64,000 nt of DNA, taken from the NCBI GenBank assembly GCA_958296165.1, contig OY282447.1, positions 2,542,001 through 2,606,000 on the forward strand. The letters run 5' to 3'. The notes beneath the pieces are model-generated. The model was not told the origin of the DNA and searched no databases. It saw nothing but the letters and a program-made list of their open reading frames with translations. Source of the stretch: an uncultured Pseudomonadales bacterium (GTDB lineage: Bacteria > Pseudomonadota > Gammaproteobacteria > Pseudomonadales > Azotimanducaceae). Positions 43,395 to 52,981 of the stretch are shown here, piece after piece; position 1 is the stretch's first letter, and every line of letters starts with the position of its first letter. A program made the translations under genes and the position numbers.

Positions 43395-46130
43395 CTACGT
43401 TTCGGCCCCGTCGCTCGCGGTTACATCCACATCTTGCTGCAGTTCAAGGTCGGCCAACGCCTGCTTGATCTCGGCTACTACGCTTGGCGCGACGCGCGCT
43501 TCGATGCGTACCGAGCAATCGATAGCGACCGTCAGCCCCTCGCCCTGGCGCAGCTTCGGAAGCACCTTGATGCCGAGCCTGTTCCAGACTTCGGGCGGTA
43601 TGGCCCCGGTTAGCCGGAGGGTGGTCTTGCCTAGTTCGGCGTCTTCTCGCGTACTAGGCGCTGGCGGCGGGGATGGAGGAACTGGCGCGGGTGGTTCCGG
43701 CGCAGGTGCCGGCTGTGGCGCGGAATCCGGCTTGGCCCGGGCTTGCGCCGCATCCTTTGTCACCAAGAACACGTTCTTCTCGAACGCCACTTCCTCTGGC
43801 TGAATCGGGGCGCGGTGCCACAGGCGCTCAAAGCCGCCGTTTGGCAATGGCCCGGAGGCCAAGCCGAACTCGCCGCTGCCCACGAACTGTACGATCTGCC
43901 GTCGCAGTACCGCATCTGGATCGCTAAGCCGCGTTAGCGACCCGTCCAGGAAACTTTGGCGCAAGCTCTTGAGTGGCCACGCGCCGCTCTCCTTGAACGC
44001 CGGCGGCCAGTGGCGCTCGATGTAGCCGACACCCACGCTTTCGTTCAACAGCGCTTCGGCCTTCAAGGCTTGGATCACGCGGCCGGCCAAGGTTTCGCTG
44101 CTGCTGGAATGGCCGGCGCCCAAGTCGATCAGCTTGAGGCCGTCCGGTTCCGCCGCGTCGCGCAGCGCGACGAAGCGGTAGCTGGCCCACACTTCGTCTC
44201 TGGCTGATTCCTCGGCTGCTTTCACTTGTGCCTGCACTTCGACAAGATCGGCGCGGCTGTACTCCAGGCCCAGCGAACCGTCCGCTAGTTCCTTCGCCAC
44301 CCGTTGCCAAGCCAGCCACAGCTCCGTGCGTTGGTGCAGGTCTTTGCCTGGCTTGCGGGCGCACCACACCAACGCGCCGGGATAGAGGCGCGGAGAGCTG
44401 CCGCGTTGGCGCGTCCATGCTGCAAGCCGTTGGCGCAGGTTGCCATCCGTCGTCCACTCGGTGTCTGGGTCCAGCACTACCAAGACGAGCCGCGGCGAAT
44501 CCGCCACGGCGCCGCTGTCGTTGGGAAACAAAACGATGGGTGCTTCGGCGCCAAGCTTGAATCCATCTTCCACCATCTTGCGGATGGCCGGCTTGATCTC
44601 CGTTTCCTCGTCCAAAGACGCACGCCGGTCGCTGACGACTTTCTTCAACGTTGCTTGATGATGAATGCGAAAGCCGTCCGTGCCGACTTTGCGAACGAAG
44701 AAGCCCGCCGCTTCCAGCGCCGTGGCGGCGCTATCGATGGTGGCGGTGTCTACATCCGGTTCGCCCAAGGCGAAGCGCAACTCCGGCAGATGCGCCGTCT
44801 TATCCACCTGGCCGCCGGAGGACTCGAACAGAATGGCCGCGCCGACGCGCCGATGGATGTTCCGCAGCGCACCGGTGGCGTCCGCATCTAGGGCTTGCGC
44901 GTGCGCCAGCGGCCCGGCGATGTCCGCGTCTATAGCCACGTCCAGCCGCGCTTCCGCCAGCTGCCCCAACACCACCGCGCGAAACGCCGGCACATGCAGC
45001 GGTGCCGAACCCAGTGTGATGAGCGGTTCCGTGCGCGCTCCCTGGAAATGCTCGCGGGCTGCCCAAGAGATCCATTGCGCCAGCATGGCGAGCGCACCGC
45101 GTGTTTGCTGGAACTGCGGCAGCGCTCGCCACTTGCGCTGAAACACGGAGAGCGTGGCCGGATGGAACGGGTAGCAGGCATCAAAGCGGCCGCGCAGAAA
45201 CTCTCGCGCCTTGGCTTCGGTGGTGGCCGAATCCACCGCCAGCCACTCGGCGGGCAGGCGGGCAGTGCGCTCGAAGCACCAGTCTGCGTAGGTCTTGGCG
45301 ACCTTCTTGCGAGTGCGCGGCTTGCCGAGGTCTTCGAATAGACGCCGGCAGACTACCTCGCTGATCTCCGATTCGTCGTTGGCAATCAAGTCGCGGGCGA
45401 CCCGCCGCACCACCTTGGTGATGCGTTCCTGCCACTGTTGATCCCAGTCCGTCATTTCCACTTGGCTGCGCGGCAGGCTGATGACGGCCGCGGCATGGGA
45501 CGTACCGGCAACGGCTACGGTGAGGTTCTGAATGAAGGCGTGAAAACTCTCCGCCAAGTTGCGGTGGCGATTGACGAAGTTCAGCACTTCATCGAACAGC
45601 AGCAGCACTGGCGCATCCGCCGCGGCGAACACCTTGGCGAGCGATTCAGTTCCCGGTGGTGCCGTTTTCGCCGCGTTGCCGAGTGCGGCTACGCCCTGTT
45701 CTCCGGCAACTTGACGGGCCAAATCGATCCACGGATTTTCACGCCCTTCGGTGGGATCCCAAGCGTTTCCGACGAAGACGCCGACGCGGGCTTCGGGCGC
45801 TTGCGCCAAATTTGCCTGCGCGAGCAAATCGGCAATGCCAGGCAGCGCTCTGGCTTTCGCGCCAGCCTTGGCGATGTGGTAGAGCGAAGCGAGCGTGTGG
45901 GTTTTGCCGCCGCCGAACTGGGTGATGAGCGTGAGCACCGGCGCGGTGTTTACGGTGCTGCCGGCCAAGCGCCGCAGCACCATGCCAGCGTGCTTCACCA
46001 AAGCCCGCGTGAAGCAGGTACGGGCGAAGAACTCGGCGGGGTCGCTGTAATCCTTCGGCGCCGTGCCAGCCACCACCTGCTCCAAGGCGATGGCGAACTC
46101 GTCTGGGCTGAACGAACGCCCTTCGCGCAC
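43395..46130 (-). CDS. DUF499 AAA+ ATPase of a DUF1156-type defence locus
   Basis: 911 aa from the first canonical start (GTG 46130). DUF499 landmarks are DYSDPAEFFARTCFTRALVK, Walker A QFGGGKTH (~71-78), Walker B LLLFDEVLNF (~175-184) and a long C-terminal half with a Pro-rich linker (~805-830). The family forms defence islands with DUF1156 methyltransferases and helicases. In the same frame upstream of 46130 the family N-terminus continues (PWYKVVTLREEVREG) with no ATG, GTG or TTG; an ATA at 46169 follows a good Shine-Dalgarno. The true product is probably 13 residues longer. Confidence 0.88.
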   Translation of the reverse strand: MREGRSFSPDEFAIALEQVVAGTAPKDYSDPAEFFARTCFTRALVKHAGMVLRRLAGSTVNTAPVLTLITQFGGGKTHTLASLYHIAKAGAKARALPGIADLLAQANLAQAPEARVGVFVGNAWDPTEGRENPWIDLARQVAGEQGVAALGNAAKTAPPGTESLAKVFAAADAPVLLLFDEVLNFVNRHRNLAESFHAFIQNLTVAVAGTSHAAAVISLPRSQVEMTDWDQQWQERITKVVRRVARDLIANDESEISEVVCRRLFEDLGKPRTRKKVAKTYADWCFERTARLPAEWLAVDSATTEAKAREFLRGRFDACYPFHPATLSVFQRKWRALPQFQQTRGALAMLAQWISWAAREHFQGARTEPLITLGSAPLHVPAFRAVVLGQLAEARLDVAIDADIAGPLAHAQALDADATGALRNIHRRVGAAILFESSGGQVDKTAHLPELRFALGEPDVDTATIDSAATALEAAGFFVRKVGTDGFRIHHQATLKKVVSDRRASLDEETEIKPAIRKMVEDGFKLGAEAPIVLFPNDSGAVADSPRLVLVVLDPDTEWTTDGNLRQRLAAWTRQRGSSPRLYPGALVWCARKPGKDLHQRTELWLAWQRVAKELADGSLGLEYSRADLVEVQAQVKAAEESARDEVWASYRFVALRDAAEPDGLKLIDLGAGHSSSSETLAGRVIQALKAEALLNESVGVGYIERHWPPAFKESGAWPLKSLRQSFLDGSLTRLSDPDAVLRRQIVQFVGSGEFGLASGPLPNGGFERLWHRAPIQPEEVAFEKNVFLVTKDAAQARAKPDSAPQPAPAPEPPAPVPPSPPPAPSTREDAELGKTTLRLTGAIPPEVWNRLGIKVLPKLRQGEGLTVAIDCSVRIEARVAPSVVAEIKQALADLELQQDVDVTASDGAET

Positions 46131-46166
46131 TTCCTCGCGCAGGGTGACGACTTTGTACCAAGGGTC

Positions 46167-46182
46167 TATGGGATATTCTCCC
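46167..46182 (-). promoter_or_regulatory. Shine-Dalgarno and possible ATA start of the DUF499 gene
   Basis: On the minus strand GGGAG (46182-46178) is followed after 8 bases by ATA (46169-46167), in frame with the conserved DUF499 N-terminus. No canonical start codon lies between the upstream in-frame TAG and the conserved residues. It is either a rare ATA start or a mutated ATG that would lower expression. Confidence 0.55.
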
Positions 46183-46268
46183 TAGGTGACTTAGGCGATT
46201 CTAAAGCATGGCAGCCATAGCAGTGCGAGCCAGCAAACAGCGCGGAGGAGCGTATCGCTTTGCCTAAC

Positions 46269-46757
46269 TCATCGTTCCGACTTTGCCGCCCACTCCGCCT
46301 TGGCGAAACCATTCAGCAACTCGTTGAGCGCACGATGCCCAGCCCCAGTGCGATGTAGGGCCGTCACTAGCATCGGCCATGAATATGCCTCTTCCAACCA
46401 GCCTCGAACGATGTCTCCAGATGTCGCCTCGTTCGCCCAAGTACGGATGATGGCACCTTGGCGAACAGTCGGGCGCAACGACCGCACGGCGGCGTAGAAC
46501 TCCGGCGCGTCCGGGGGCGATGGCCAGCCGGCGCAACTCGCCGCTAGCCGTGCTCGCACCGTCCGACTGTTCGGGCCGGTTTCATGGAGGGGAATGCCGT
46601 CCACGGCCTCCCGCTCGACAGGGTCCGGTCTGGTTTCCGGGAATGCTTCGGGCGGCAGCAACCGACACGGTTCGGACGGTTGGCCTCCTCTGGAGATGTG
46701 GATTCCGAGCATTGCACCAAGCAACCGGTCTTGTTCGGCATCGGCGTCTTGCTTCAT
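46269..46757 (-). CDS. hypothetical protein coupled to AAA/DUF4276 module A
   Basis: About 162 aa. ATG 46757 overlaps the DUF4276 stop as ATGA, which fixes this start over an upstream in-frame codon at 46790. No family is recognised; the protein has a Pro-rich first half (PPEAFPETRPDP) and a helical C-terminus (FYAAVRSLRPTVRQ, WLEEAYSWPMLVTALHR). It is the third gene of a module AAA-DUF4276-hypothetical and precedes DUF499. Confidence 0.65.
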   Translation of the reverse strand: MKQDADAEQDRLLGAMLGIHISRGGQPSEPCRLLPPEAFPETRPDPVEREAVDGIPLHETGPNSRTVRARLAASCAGWPSPPDAPEFYAAVRSLRPTVRQGAIIRTWANEATSGDIVRGWLEEAYSWPMLVTALHRTGAGHRALNELLNGFAKAEWAAKSER

Positions 46758-47395
46758 TTGGATCCCAAGGCTTCCAGCCGCGTTAGCCACGCGCGAAATC
46801 TAGGACACGCCGCACGCATGGCTGGCAATCCCACTGCCAACGCAACGACGGCGCCGCCGACGACTTTGTTGTAGCTGGGCACTATCGCGGCAATGCGCTT
46901 GCTTGGTGCGGTTTCTGGATCGTCGTCTATGTCTTCGGGCGCGAGACTCGAGCGAATCGCCGCTAGCTGCTTAACACCTTCCGGTGGTACGTCGATCTCG
47001 GCGAATGCTTGAGGGCAGGCGAACAATAGGGCCTCGAACTCGTGCTTTTGCACGTAGGGAATCACCTTCCGCTCGTCCCACCTATTGTGAATGCGAGACC
47101 GCACTTGCCGTCCGATACACGCTTCCAAGGCATCGATGGTCGCGTTTCCCTTGCCCCGGAAGCCGTAGAAATCCACCAAGGAAGTCACCGCGTTGTGGTC
47201 GTGGTACAGCTTAGCCATATGCCACGCGAGACGTTGAACGCTGACGTTGCCGCCCATCATAATCGGCGTCGGCTCTACGTTCCGACGCCTAAGGTGGTCG
47301 GCTAGAACGCTCCTGACGAACTCTCGCTCGGTATCTCCCTCGGCGACAACGCCCAAGCGGATCAAGGATAGCCCCCCAGCACGTTCTTCCGCCAC
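46754..47395 (-). CDS. DUF4276 (TOPRIM-like) protein, module A
   Basis: 213 aa from GTG 47395. The N-terminal motif VVAEGDTEREFV with the acidic VDFYGFRGK and the later HEFEALLFA are signatures of DUF4276, a TOPRIM-related fold predicted to act on nucleic acids. It pairs with the AAA ATPase directly upstream, overlapping it by 34 bases from GTG 47395; a TTG at 47365 would give a tight TTGA overlap instead. AAA plus TOPRIM pairing recalls OLD-type and PARIS-type defence. Confidence 0.82.
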   Translation of the reverse strand: MAEERAGGLSLIRLGVVAEGDTEREFVRSVLADHLRRRNVEPTPIMMGGNVSVQRLAWHMAKLYHDHNAVTSLVDFYGFRGKGNATIDALEACIGRQVRSRIHNRWDERKVIPYVQKHEFEALLFACPQAFAEIDVPPEGVKQLAAIRSSLAPEDIDDDPETAPSKRIAAIVPSYNKVVGGAVVALAVGLPAMRAACPRFRAWLTRLEALGSK

Positions 47396-48492
47396 AGTTC
47401 GCCGGTCGTGTACTCCTCCAGCCAGTGGCCGAATTCGTCCTCGCTCAAACGGTTCGCTTCTGTTCTCCCGTTGCGCATGTTCAACACGACGATCTCGTTG
47501 AGGTTGAAAGCGTCTACGAAGTGCGGCGACTGCGTGGCGACGATCACCTGCCGTCTTTGCGCAAGGGATTTGACCATATGCGAGACCAAGGAAATGGCGA
47601 AGGGATGCAAGCCTAGCTCAGGTTCGTCCAGCAGCATGACCCTCGGCAGCATGTCATTGGGCAGATTCAACAAGGTAACGAGGCAGAAGCAGCGCAGTGT
47701 TCCATCGGACGTCAAGTGGGCGCCCATGGTCTTGTTCGTGCTTTGCGGTCGCCACCTAAGTAACGTCTTTCCATAGTTGACTTCAATCTCGAAATCATCG
47801 AACTCGGGCATCATCCGCCTTATATGTGCGCAAATCAGTCTGTACCTAGGGAGATCCATCTCCATCAGCCGCAGCAGAACCGGCGCCAAGTTGCCGCCGT
47901 GGGAAAGCAAGCGGTGGTTGTCCTCTACATCCCACCGCTTCTGGATTGGGGAGTCGCCAGACGTGTCGTGGAATTGATAGTGCGAGCAGTCCCTTAAGAA
48001 GTCTGTTGCGGCCTTCAAGCGCCAGTCGGACTTCGACAAGTGGTAGAATTTGTATATGGTAGACTCGTTGCCCGACGACGCGGAGTAGCTCTCGTCGTCC
48101 CTTCCGTCGTGCGTCGTAGAGCGGAACTCTTCGCTCGCGACTGCGAGCCTGTCTTCACTGGCGGGCGTGAGCGTGAATGATAGTTTGTTAGCGCCCAAGC
48201 CAGTGCGGAACCATACGATTGTGTCAATCTGCTTTGTCTGCCTTTGGCCGCCGAGCAACTGGTCGTCAGCACCGCCGTGGCGAAGAATGAAAGGCGCTAA
48301 GCGGCCGTGGTAGATCTCCGTGAGCATCTCGAAGAATCGCAGAACATTGGACTTGCCAGAACCGTTGGCACCGAGCAGCACCATCGGATTGGGCATGTTG
48401 TCCAGCTTCACGTCCGCCAGCGAGCGGAAGCCCTTGATGTGGATGGACTCGATTCGACCAGCGGTTGTCACGCCATCACTGTCTTCGCTCAT
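47362..48492 (-). CDS. AAA_21/OLD-like ATPase, module A
   Basis: 376 aa SMC/RecF-like ATPase: IKGFRSLADVKLDN, Walker A LLGANGSGKSN (~38-48), signature-like SDGTLRCFCL, Walker B MLLDEPELGLHP and ATQSPHFVDAF. This is the layout of OLD-family ATPases partnered with a separate TOPRIM effector. Its ATG overlaps the DUF1156 stop (ATGA), and its 3-prime end overlaps DUF4276, so the module is embedded within the methyltransferase operon. Confidence 0.87.
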   Translation of the reverse strand: MSEDSDGVTTAGRIESIHIKGFRSLADVKLDNMPNPMVLLGANGSGKSNVLRFFEMLTEIYHGRLAPFILRHGGADDQLLGGQRQTKQIDTIVWFRTGLGANKLSFTLTPASEDRLAVASEEFRSTTHDGRDDESYSASSGNESTIYKFYHLSKSDWRLKAATDFLRDCSHYQFHDTSGDSPIQKRWDVEDNHRLLSHGGNLAPVLLRLMEMDLPRYRLICAHIRRMMPEFDDFEIEVNYGKTLLRWRPQSTNKTMGAHLTSDGTLRCFCLVTLLNLPNDMLPRVMLLDEPELGLHPFAISLVSHMVKSLAQRRQVIVATQSPHFVDAFNLNEIVVLNMRNGRTEANRLSEDEFGHWLEEYTTGELWRKNVLGGYP

Positions 48493-51446
48493 CTTGGCAC
48501 CGCTAGCAGCATGGCATCGAGCAGTCGTTTTTCTTGGCTGCCGCGAGCGTACAAGGCGGAGAGCGCATTGGCGAGACGCAGGAAGGCGGGGCCGCGATCC
48601 TGTTCGGCGGCGATCAGCGTGCGCAGAGCGCTGGCGTGGCCGCTGGCTTGCAGGAGCATCGCAGCGTGCAGGCGATCCAGCGTGGTGGCGTCTATGGTTT
48701 GCAGCTCGGCATCGCTGTTCAGGATGGACTTGCGACGTCGGCGCTTCGGTACTGGGGCGCTCTCGCTATCCGGGAACAGCGAGAGCTGACGACTGGTGTT
48801 GGCGTCGCTCTCTATCCAGTCGGCGGCGGTCGCCGCGCCGTCTTCACCGAACAGCGCCTTGGCGCGCTCCGCCACCGGCAGCAGCCGCACCACGCCTTTG
48901 GCTTGGGCGATGATGCGGCCGGTCCATGCCTCCAAGTCGATGCCCATGGGTTGGGAAAAGCGACGCACCACGTCGAACGGCAGGCTGAAGCCCTTGGCGG
49001 AGACCTTCTGCACATCGTCATCGTCCGCTTCGTTGTTTTCGTCGACTGCGGGTGCCTCGGTGCTTTGCAGCGTCCACAGGAACAGCGCCGTCAAGCGCGC
49101 GTCCTCCTCCAACACGCCTTCCAAGGTCGCGTCCGCGTTTGCTTCTGCAGTGCCGAGCACTTGCCGCAAGGCGGAACGCCCGACGACTTCCCAGACTCTC
49201 TCCAGATACTCCGCCAACCGGACTTCACGGCCTTCGACGGTCTCAACGGCACGGTAGCGGCTGTAGATTTCGAGCGCCGGGCCGACACAAGCGAACACGA
49301 GATCGGCGCCACGCACGCCTTCGCCCTGCAAGCGCTGCATCCAATCGGCGACGCGCTTGGGGAGTTCGCGCAGGACGTCGGCCCAATCGCCGATAGGGGC
49401 GCTTTCGGGGCGCGGGCGGCAGATCAGGTGGACGCTGGTGGCTAACGACGCAGTCTCGCGAGCATTGAGCCGGGAGTCCATTTCAGTCGCTACGGGCCAT
49501 GAGCCAGTGACCGTTAGGCCGCCGCCGATCACGCCAGAGAGCAACGCTTCCCAACCATCTGTAGTCTTGTGGGCAAATACGACAGAACCGACGCCATCTT
49601 CCCGTAGTGTGCGCCGGCCATCTGCGAAAGCTCGCGCGATGCCTGCCTCATAGGTAGCAGGTGTCTTTCTTGATTTGCTTAGGCGGTGTGGTCGGTCTAC
49701 GACAATCTCCGCCTTCTTTGGCGTGAGCGTATCTGGGACAGCCCGGTCCCAGAACGTACTTCCTAGCTTCATGCGCTTGAGCCAGACGAAGAAAAAGTCT
49801 GATAAATGTGCATATGGCACCGCATCATAGTAGGGTGGATCGGTGAACCAAACGTCGACCGCCTGATCTGGAAGCGGCTGCTCAGTCGCGTCGGCTAGCT
49901 CAACGGTGGCTGATTCTGAGTTGATACCGTTGACGGAATCTAGAGCGTCCGCGCTTCTCTCCGCGGCACTTAAGAATGACCCGCTAGCCTCACACGGAGG
50001 AATAGATTCGCAGAAATCCCACGCCATACCGATTGCCTGACGGGCCAGCAGATGCACGGGGCACTCTGCATCTGGCTTCCAGGGCGCTAGCGCATTGCCA
50101 AGATCAGCTACTTTGTCGATTGCAATAGCTAGTGTTTGTCTCACGTCTCCTTGACGCACGGAGCTTAAGCTGCACAACTCCAATAAAGTTACATTCTGCC
50201 GGGCCGTAAACAGGTCGCGCCAAGTAGTCATGCCGTATATCGGTACGCTAATGCGCCTAATCTCATTCAAGGAAATATCCTCGTCCGGCACCGGACAGAG
50301 GCCCTGCCTACCGCCCTTCTCCCACTCGCCAAGGACATCCGCAAGCCGAGACTGCGCCATCCGGACTGCCGCGTAGTCGGCATCTGTCGGCAGTCGATAG
50401 TGACGCCCCGTCTCGCCGGGCTTAAGAGTCACCACGGCCGTCATCCTCGCTCCACCGGTACGCTCTCCAGCGTCGTCGAAGATAGCGTCCGCTCCCCCTC
50501 GCTGTTCGCTGAGTTGAAACCGTACGCGCTCCGGCGGCATCACCGTGCCGCAGCACAGACAGGTCGCCTTGGCGCGGTTCACAGTGCCGCCGCGAACGTC
50601 GCCCTCGACTTTCGGCTGGAAGATCTCGAACGCCACCGCCGGCGGCGCGCCGTCGCGCTGCACCACGCTGGGTCGCAGTGCGCGCTTGCGCTTCGGCTTC
50701 TTGCACAGCCAGAACGACCGCATCAGCGGCATCTCAGCACCGCAGTTCGGTGCCTCGCAGCACACCGTACGCGCCCACAGGTAGGCGATGGGAGTCGCGC
50801 CGTCTGGATACTTCGGGTAGAGGTCCGCGAGTTCTTGCTCCGCCAGTTCTTTGATCTGCCGTGCGGCTCCGCGCAGTTCCTCCGCCAGCTTGGGGCCGTG
50901 GCGCGGGATGTCCTCCAGCATCACCTTGAGGATCAAACAAGCCACCGGGTTCAGATCGCTGGCGAACGCCTCGCACCCCACCCGCAACGCCTCCAACGGA
51001 ATGGAGCCACCGCCGGCGAACGGGTCCACCACCAAAGGTGGTTCCTCGCCGTGCGCCGCCTTCACCAACGCCCGGCTGGTCTCCAGATAGGCGGAGTTGG
51101 CGGCCTTGTCCCAATTGGCGAAGTCCGCAATGAACTTCAGCAGAATCCGCCGCAGCCCATCGTCCGGTTCAATGTCTCGCAACCAGCCCAGAGGTCGCCC
51201 GTCGTGCGCAAGCAAAATCCGCCGCGCCGCACGCTTGAACGCCGCCGGACAATGCCGATCGCACGGATCGGGTAGCAGCAGCGCCATCAGCACGGCCCGC
51301 GAGGAAGCCAACGGCCGTCGCGCCCACCACAGATGCAGCGTAGAAGGATGCCCGTGCCGAATGGACTTCTCCCGCACTGCATGCCGCGACACCTCGGCGA
51401 TGGGAAAGTCCACCTCGGCCAGACGCTTACATTCTTTGGGGATCAT
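48489..51446 (-). CDS. DUF1156 adenine-specific DNA methyltransferase
   Basis: About 985 aa. The DUF1156 N-terminus KECKRLAEVDFPIAEVSRHA with STLHLWWARRPLASSRA is unmistakable. The SAM motif is DPFAGGGSIPLEAL (~141-154), the catalytic DPPYYDAVPYAHLSDFF lies near 540, and a Cys-rich insert (CCEAPNCG, CLCCG) may bind zinc. Such enzymes modify host DNA in defence islands with DUF499 and a helicase. ATG 51446 is the homologous start; upstream in-frame codons to 51488 are unlike the family. The stop overlaps the AAA gene of module A. Confidence 0.9.
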   Translation of the reverse strand: MIPKECKRLAEVDFPIAEVSRHAVREKSIRHGHPSTLHLWWARRPLASSRAVLMALLLPDPCDRHCPAAFKRAARRILLAHDGRPLGWLRDIEPDDGLRRILLKFIADFANWDKAANSAYLETSRALVKAAHGEEPPLVVDPFAGGGSIPLEALRVGCEAFASDLNPVACLILKVMLEDIPRHGPKLAEELRGAARQIKELAEQELADLYPKYPDGATPIAYLWARTVCCEAPNCGAEMPLMRSFWLCKKPKRKRALRPSVVQRDGAPPAVAFEIFQPKVEGDVRGGTVNRAKATCLCCGTVMPPERVRFQLSEQRGGADAIFDDAGERTGGARMTAVVTLKPGETGRHYRLPTDADYAAVRMAQSRLADVLGEWEKGGRQGLCPVPDEDISLNEIRRISVPIYGMTTWRDLFTARQNVTLLELCSLSSVRQGDVRQTLAIAIDKVADLGNALAPWKPDAECPVHLLARQAIGMAWDFCESIPPCEASGSFLSAAERSADALDSVNGINSESATVELADATEQPLPDQAVDVWFTDPPYYDAVPYAHLSDFFFVWLKRMKLGSTFWDRAVPDTLTPKKAEIVVDRPHRLSKSRKTPATYEAGIARAFADGRRTLREDGVGSVVFAHKTTDGWEALLSGVIGGGLTVTGSWPVATEMDSRLNARETASLATSVHLICRPRPESAPIGDWADVLRELPKRVADWMQRLQGEGVRGADLVFACVGPALEIYSRYRAVETVEGREVRLAEYLERVWEVVGRSALRQVLGTAEANADATLEGVLEEDARLTALFLWTLQSTEAPAVDENNEADDDDVQKVSAKGFSLPFDVVRRFSQPMGIDLEAWTGRIIAQAKGVVRLLPVAERAKALFGEDGAATAADWIESDANTSRQLSLFPDSESAPVPKRRRRKSILNSDAELQTIDATTLDRLHAAMLLQASGHASALRTLIAAEQDRGPAFLRLANALSALYARGSQEKRLLDAMLLAVPR

Positions 51447-51544
51447 CCGCTCGCAGCCGTGGCACCAACATGGACGCAGGCCACGCACGCCCGGCGTCCT
51501 CGGGACCCGAGCAGGTAGAGTCCGCTGCGGCTGTCGCGTCCGAC

Positions 51545-51603
51545 GGGCTCACCCCGAACACGTCCGAGCGGGAGGTAATACGAGATAGTTCGGCGTCCGT
51601 CAC
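51545..51603 (-). pseudogene. remnant of a DUF433 antitoxin gene (5-prime end)
   Basis: On the minus strand GTG 51603 opens a short reading with MTDAELSRITSRSDVFG, closely resembling the start of the intact DUF433 gene at 60906 (MTHAKLLSRITARPDVFGG). Similarity is lost after FG. It lies between the methyltransferase start and the cassette gene upstream, so it marks a recombination scar. The gap 51447-51625 holds nothing else I can identify. Confidence 0.6.
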
Positions 51604-51625
51604 GTTTGATGCCTCTGCCTATCGT

Positions 51626-52978
51626 TCAAGTCAGCCGGTACGCCGTCCACAAGTGAGGGAGTATTCCAATTTCACCGCTTTGCATAGACAAATCGCCATA
51701 GCCATCGCCTTGGTGGCAGATGAGCAAGTGGACATCGACTTTCTCAAAACTGAGGACATCTACCTTCGTCGGACCCCACGATGCGCCTGATATGGAAAAC
51801 ACCAGTGCCAAGAACGCCATCCTCTCCTCGCCATCCCGCAGCAGCACGAATTCCGTCGCATCTTCCGGAATTACTGAATCTGCAAACTCGCGCACATCCT
51901 CTCCGTTGACGGACAGAGTCATTTGTGCGCCACGCTTAGGCGCACGCCGCCAATCGGGTACTACGTCTCCGTCGAGTGGTATGCACCCGCCCCGGTCGCC
52001 TTGTCGCCAGCGCAGAACATAGGGAACGTCGCCATCCACGACCATGTATGCCTCGTACTTTGACCCATCTGTGAAAAACGCAGTCCGTGTCGGATCCCAA
52101 CGGACATTCTCCCGCATAGCCCTCTCTAGGAAGAGCCTCATATCCAACGATTGGTCCGGTTGCAGCCGCTCCTTAGCCAAGGTCAGCCACGCCTGAAGAT
52201 ACTCGTCACCGTCGGTGATTTCGCTGCTACGTATGAGATAGACGGCGGCATTAATCCATCCACCCCGATCTTTGACGAACGACAACATCGCCTGTATTGC
52301 TGACCTGCCGCCGTCTGGCGGGTCCATGTGTATGACCGTTTCGTAGGCGTGCTGAATAGTACATCGAACGGCCATATCCAATCGACGATCTATAGTGTAG
52401 AAGCCATGACCCGTGTACGCCTTTGCTTCCAGTATGCTCACTAGCGCTTGCGCAAGCTCAGCCATGACCCAAGGATGCATCTCCTTGTGGCTCTGCGCGA
52501 ACGCTTCAGCTGACTGCCCCACAGCTTCGACCGCGGCCAGCCGGTTTCGGATGTACAGATTTCCTTGGCCCCACTTCGAGAGATAATCATCTAGCGACAC
52601 GTCGCCGATGTGGTCGTACAACGACACGTAGATGTCGAAGTGACGTCCTAAAATGCCTTGATCCAACTTGGGAACTTTGCGGAAGAGCGGCGACAGGTCG
52701 TGGTGTCTGTCGCCACCGTCTCGCTTCGACTTGTCGACGAAGTCGCCACGAATCTTGAGCAGTATTTTGAGCCCCTGTTCGACCACCTCGTGTAGTTGCT
52801 CCATTAACCTGATCTGTTTGAGCATGTAGCGCTCAACCATGTCGGGTCGCCACCCTTGAACCTCCTCCCGGACGAGCTCGAAGTCCTCAGCCAGCAAGTG
52901 TACGGCGTGCTGGTAGTCAGCAGGCATGAGCTTGTCCTCAATGCCCTGCTCCTTTTCGAGACTGGCGTAGCGATTCAC
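51626..52978 (-). CDS. hypothetical protein with HEPN-like N-terminal helices, module B
   Basis: 450 aa, no family recognised with certainty. Residues ~45-110 contain LMEQLHEVVEQGLKILLKI then DGGDRHHDLSPLFRKV, which resembles the E..lK.L ... gHdL..L helix pair of HEPN/AbiV-like domains; the rest is mixed alpha/beta. It starts 3 bases after the DUF4276 gene of module B and is the third gene of that operon, a typical effector position. HEPN assignment is inference and no R-x4-6-H site is obvious. Confidence 0.65.
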   Translation of the reverse strand: MNRYASLEKEQGIEDKLMPADYQHAVHLLAEDFELVREEVQGWRPDMVERYMLKQIRLMEQLHEVVEQGLKILLKIRGDFVDKSKRDGGDRHHDLSPLFRKVPKLDQGILGRHFDIYVSLYDHIGDVSLDDYLSKWGQGNLYIRNRLAAVEAVGQSAEAFAQSHKEMHPWVMAELAQALVSILEAKAYTGHGFYTIDRRLDMAVRCTIQHAYETVIHMDPPDGGRSAIQAMLSFVKDRGGWINAAVYLIRSSEITDGDEYLQAWLTLAKERLQPDQSLDMRLFLERAMRENVRWDPTRTAFFTDGSKYEAYMVVDGDVPYVLRWRQGDRGGCIPLDGDVVPDWRRAPKRGAQMTLSVNGEDVREFADSVIPEDATEFVLLRDGEERMAFLALVFSISGASWGPTKVDVLSFEKVDVHLLICHQGDGYGDLSMQSGEIGILPHLWTAYRLT

Positions 52979-52981
52979 TGG

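Noticed and set aside
45438-46220. Plus-strand open frame of 260 codons opposite DUF499
   Set aside because: Antisense to a DUF499 gene with Walker motifs; no independent support.
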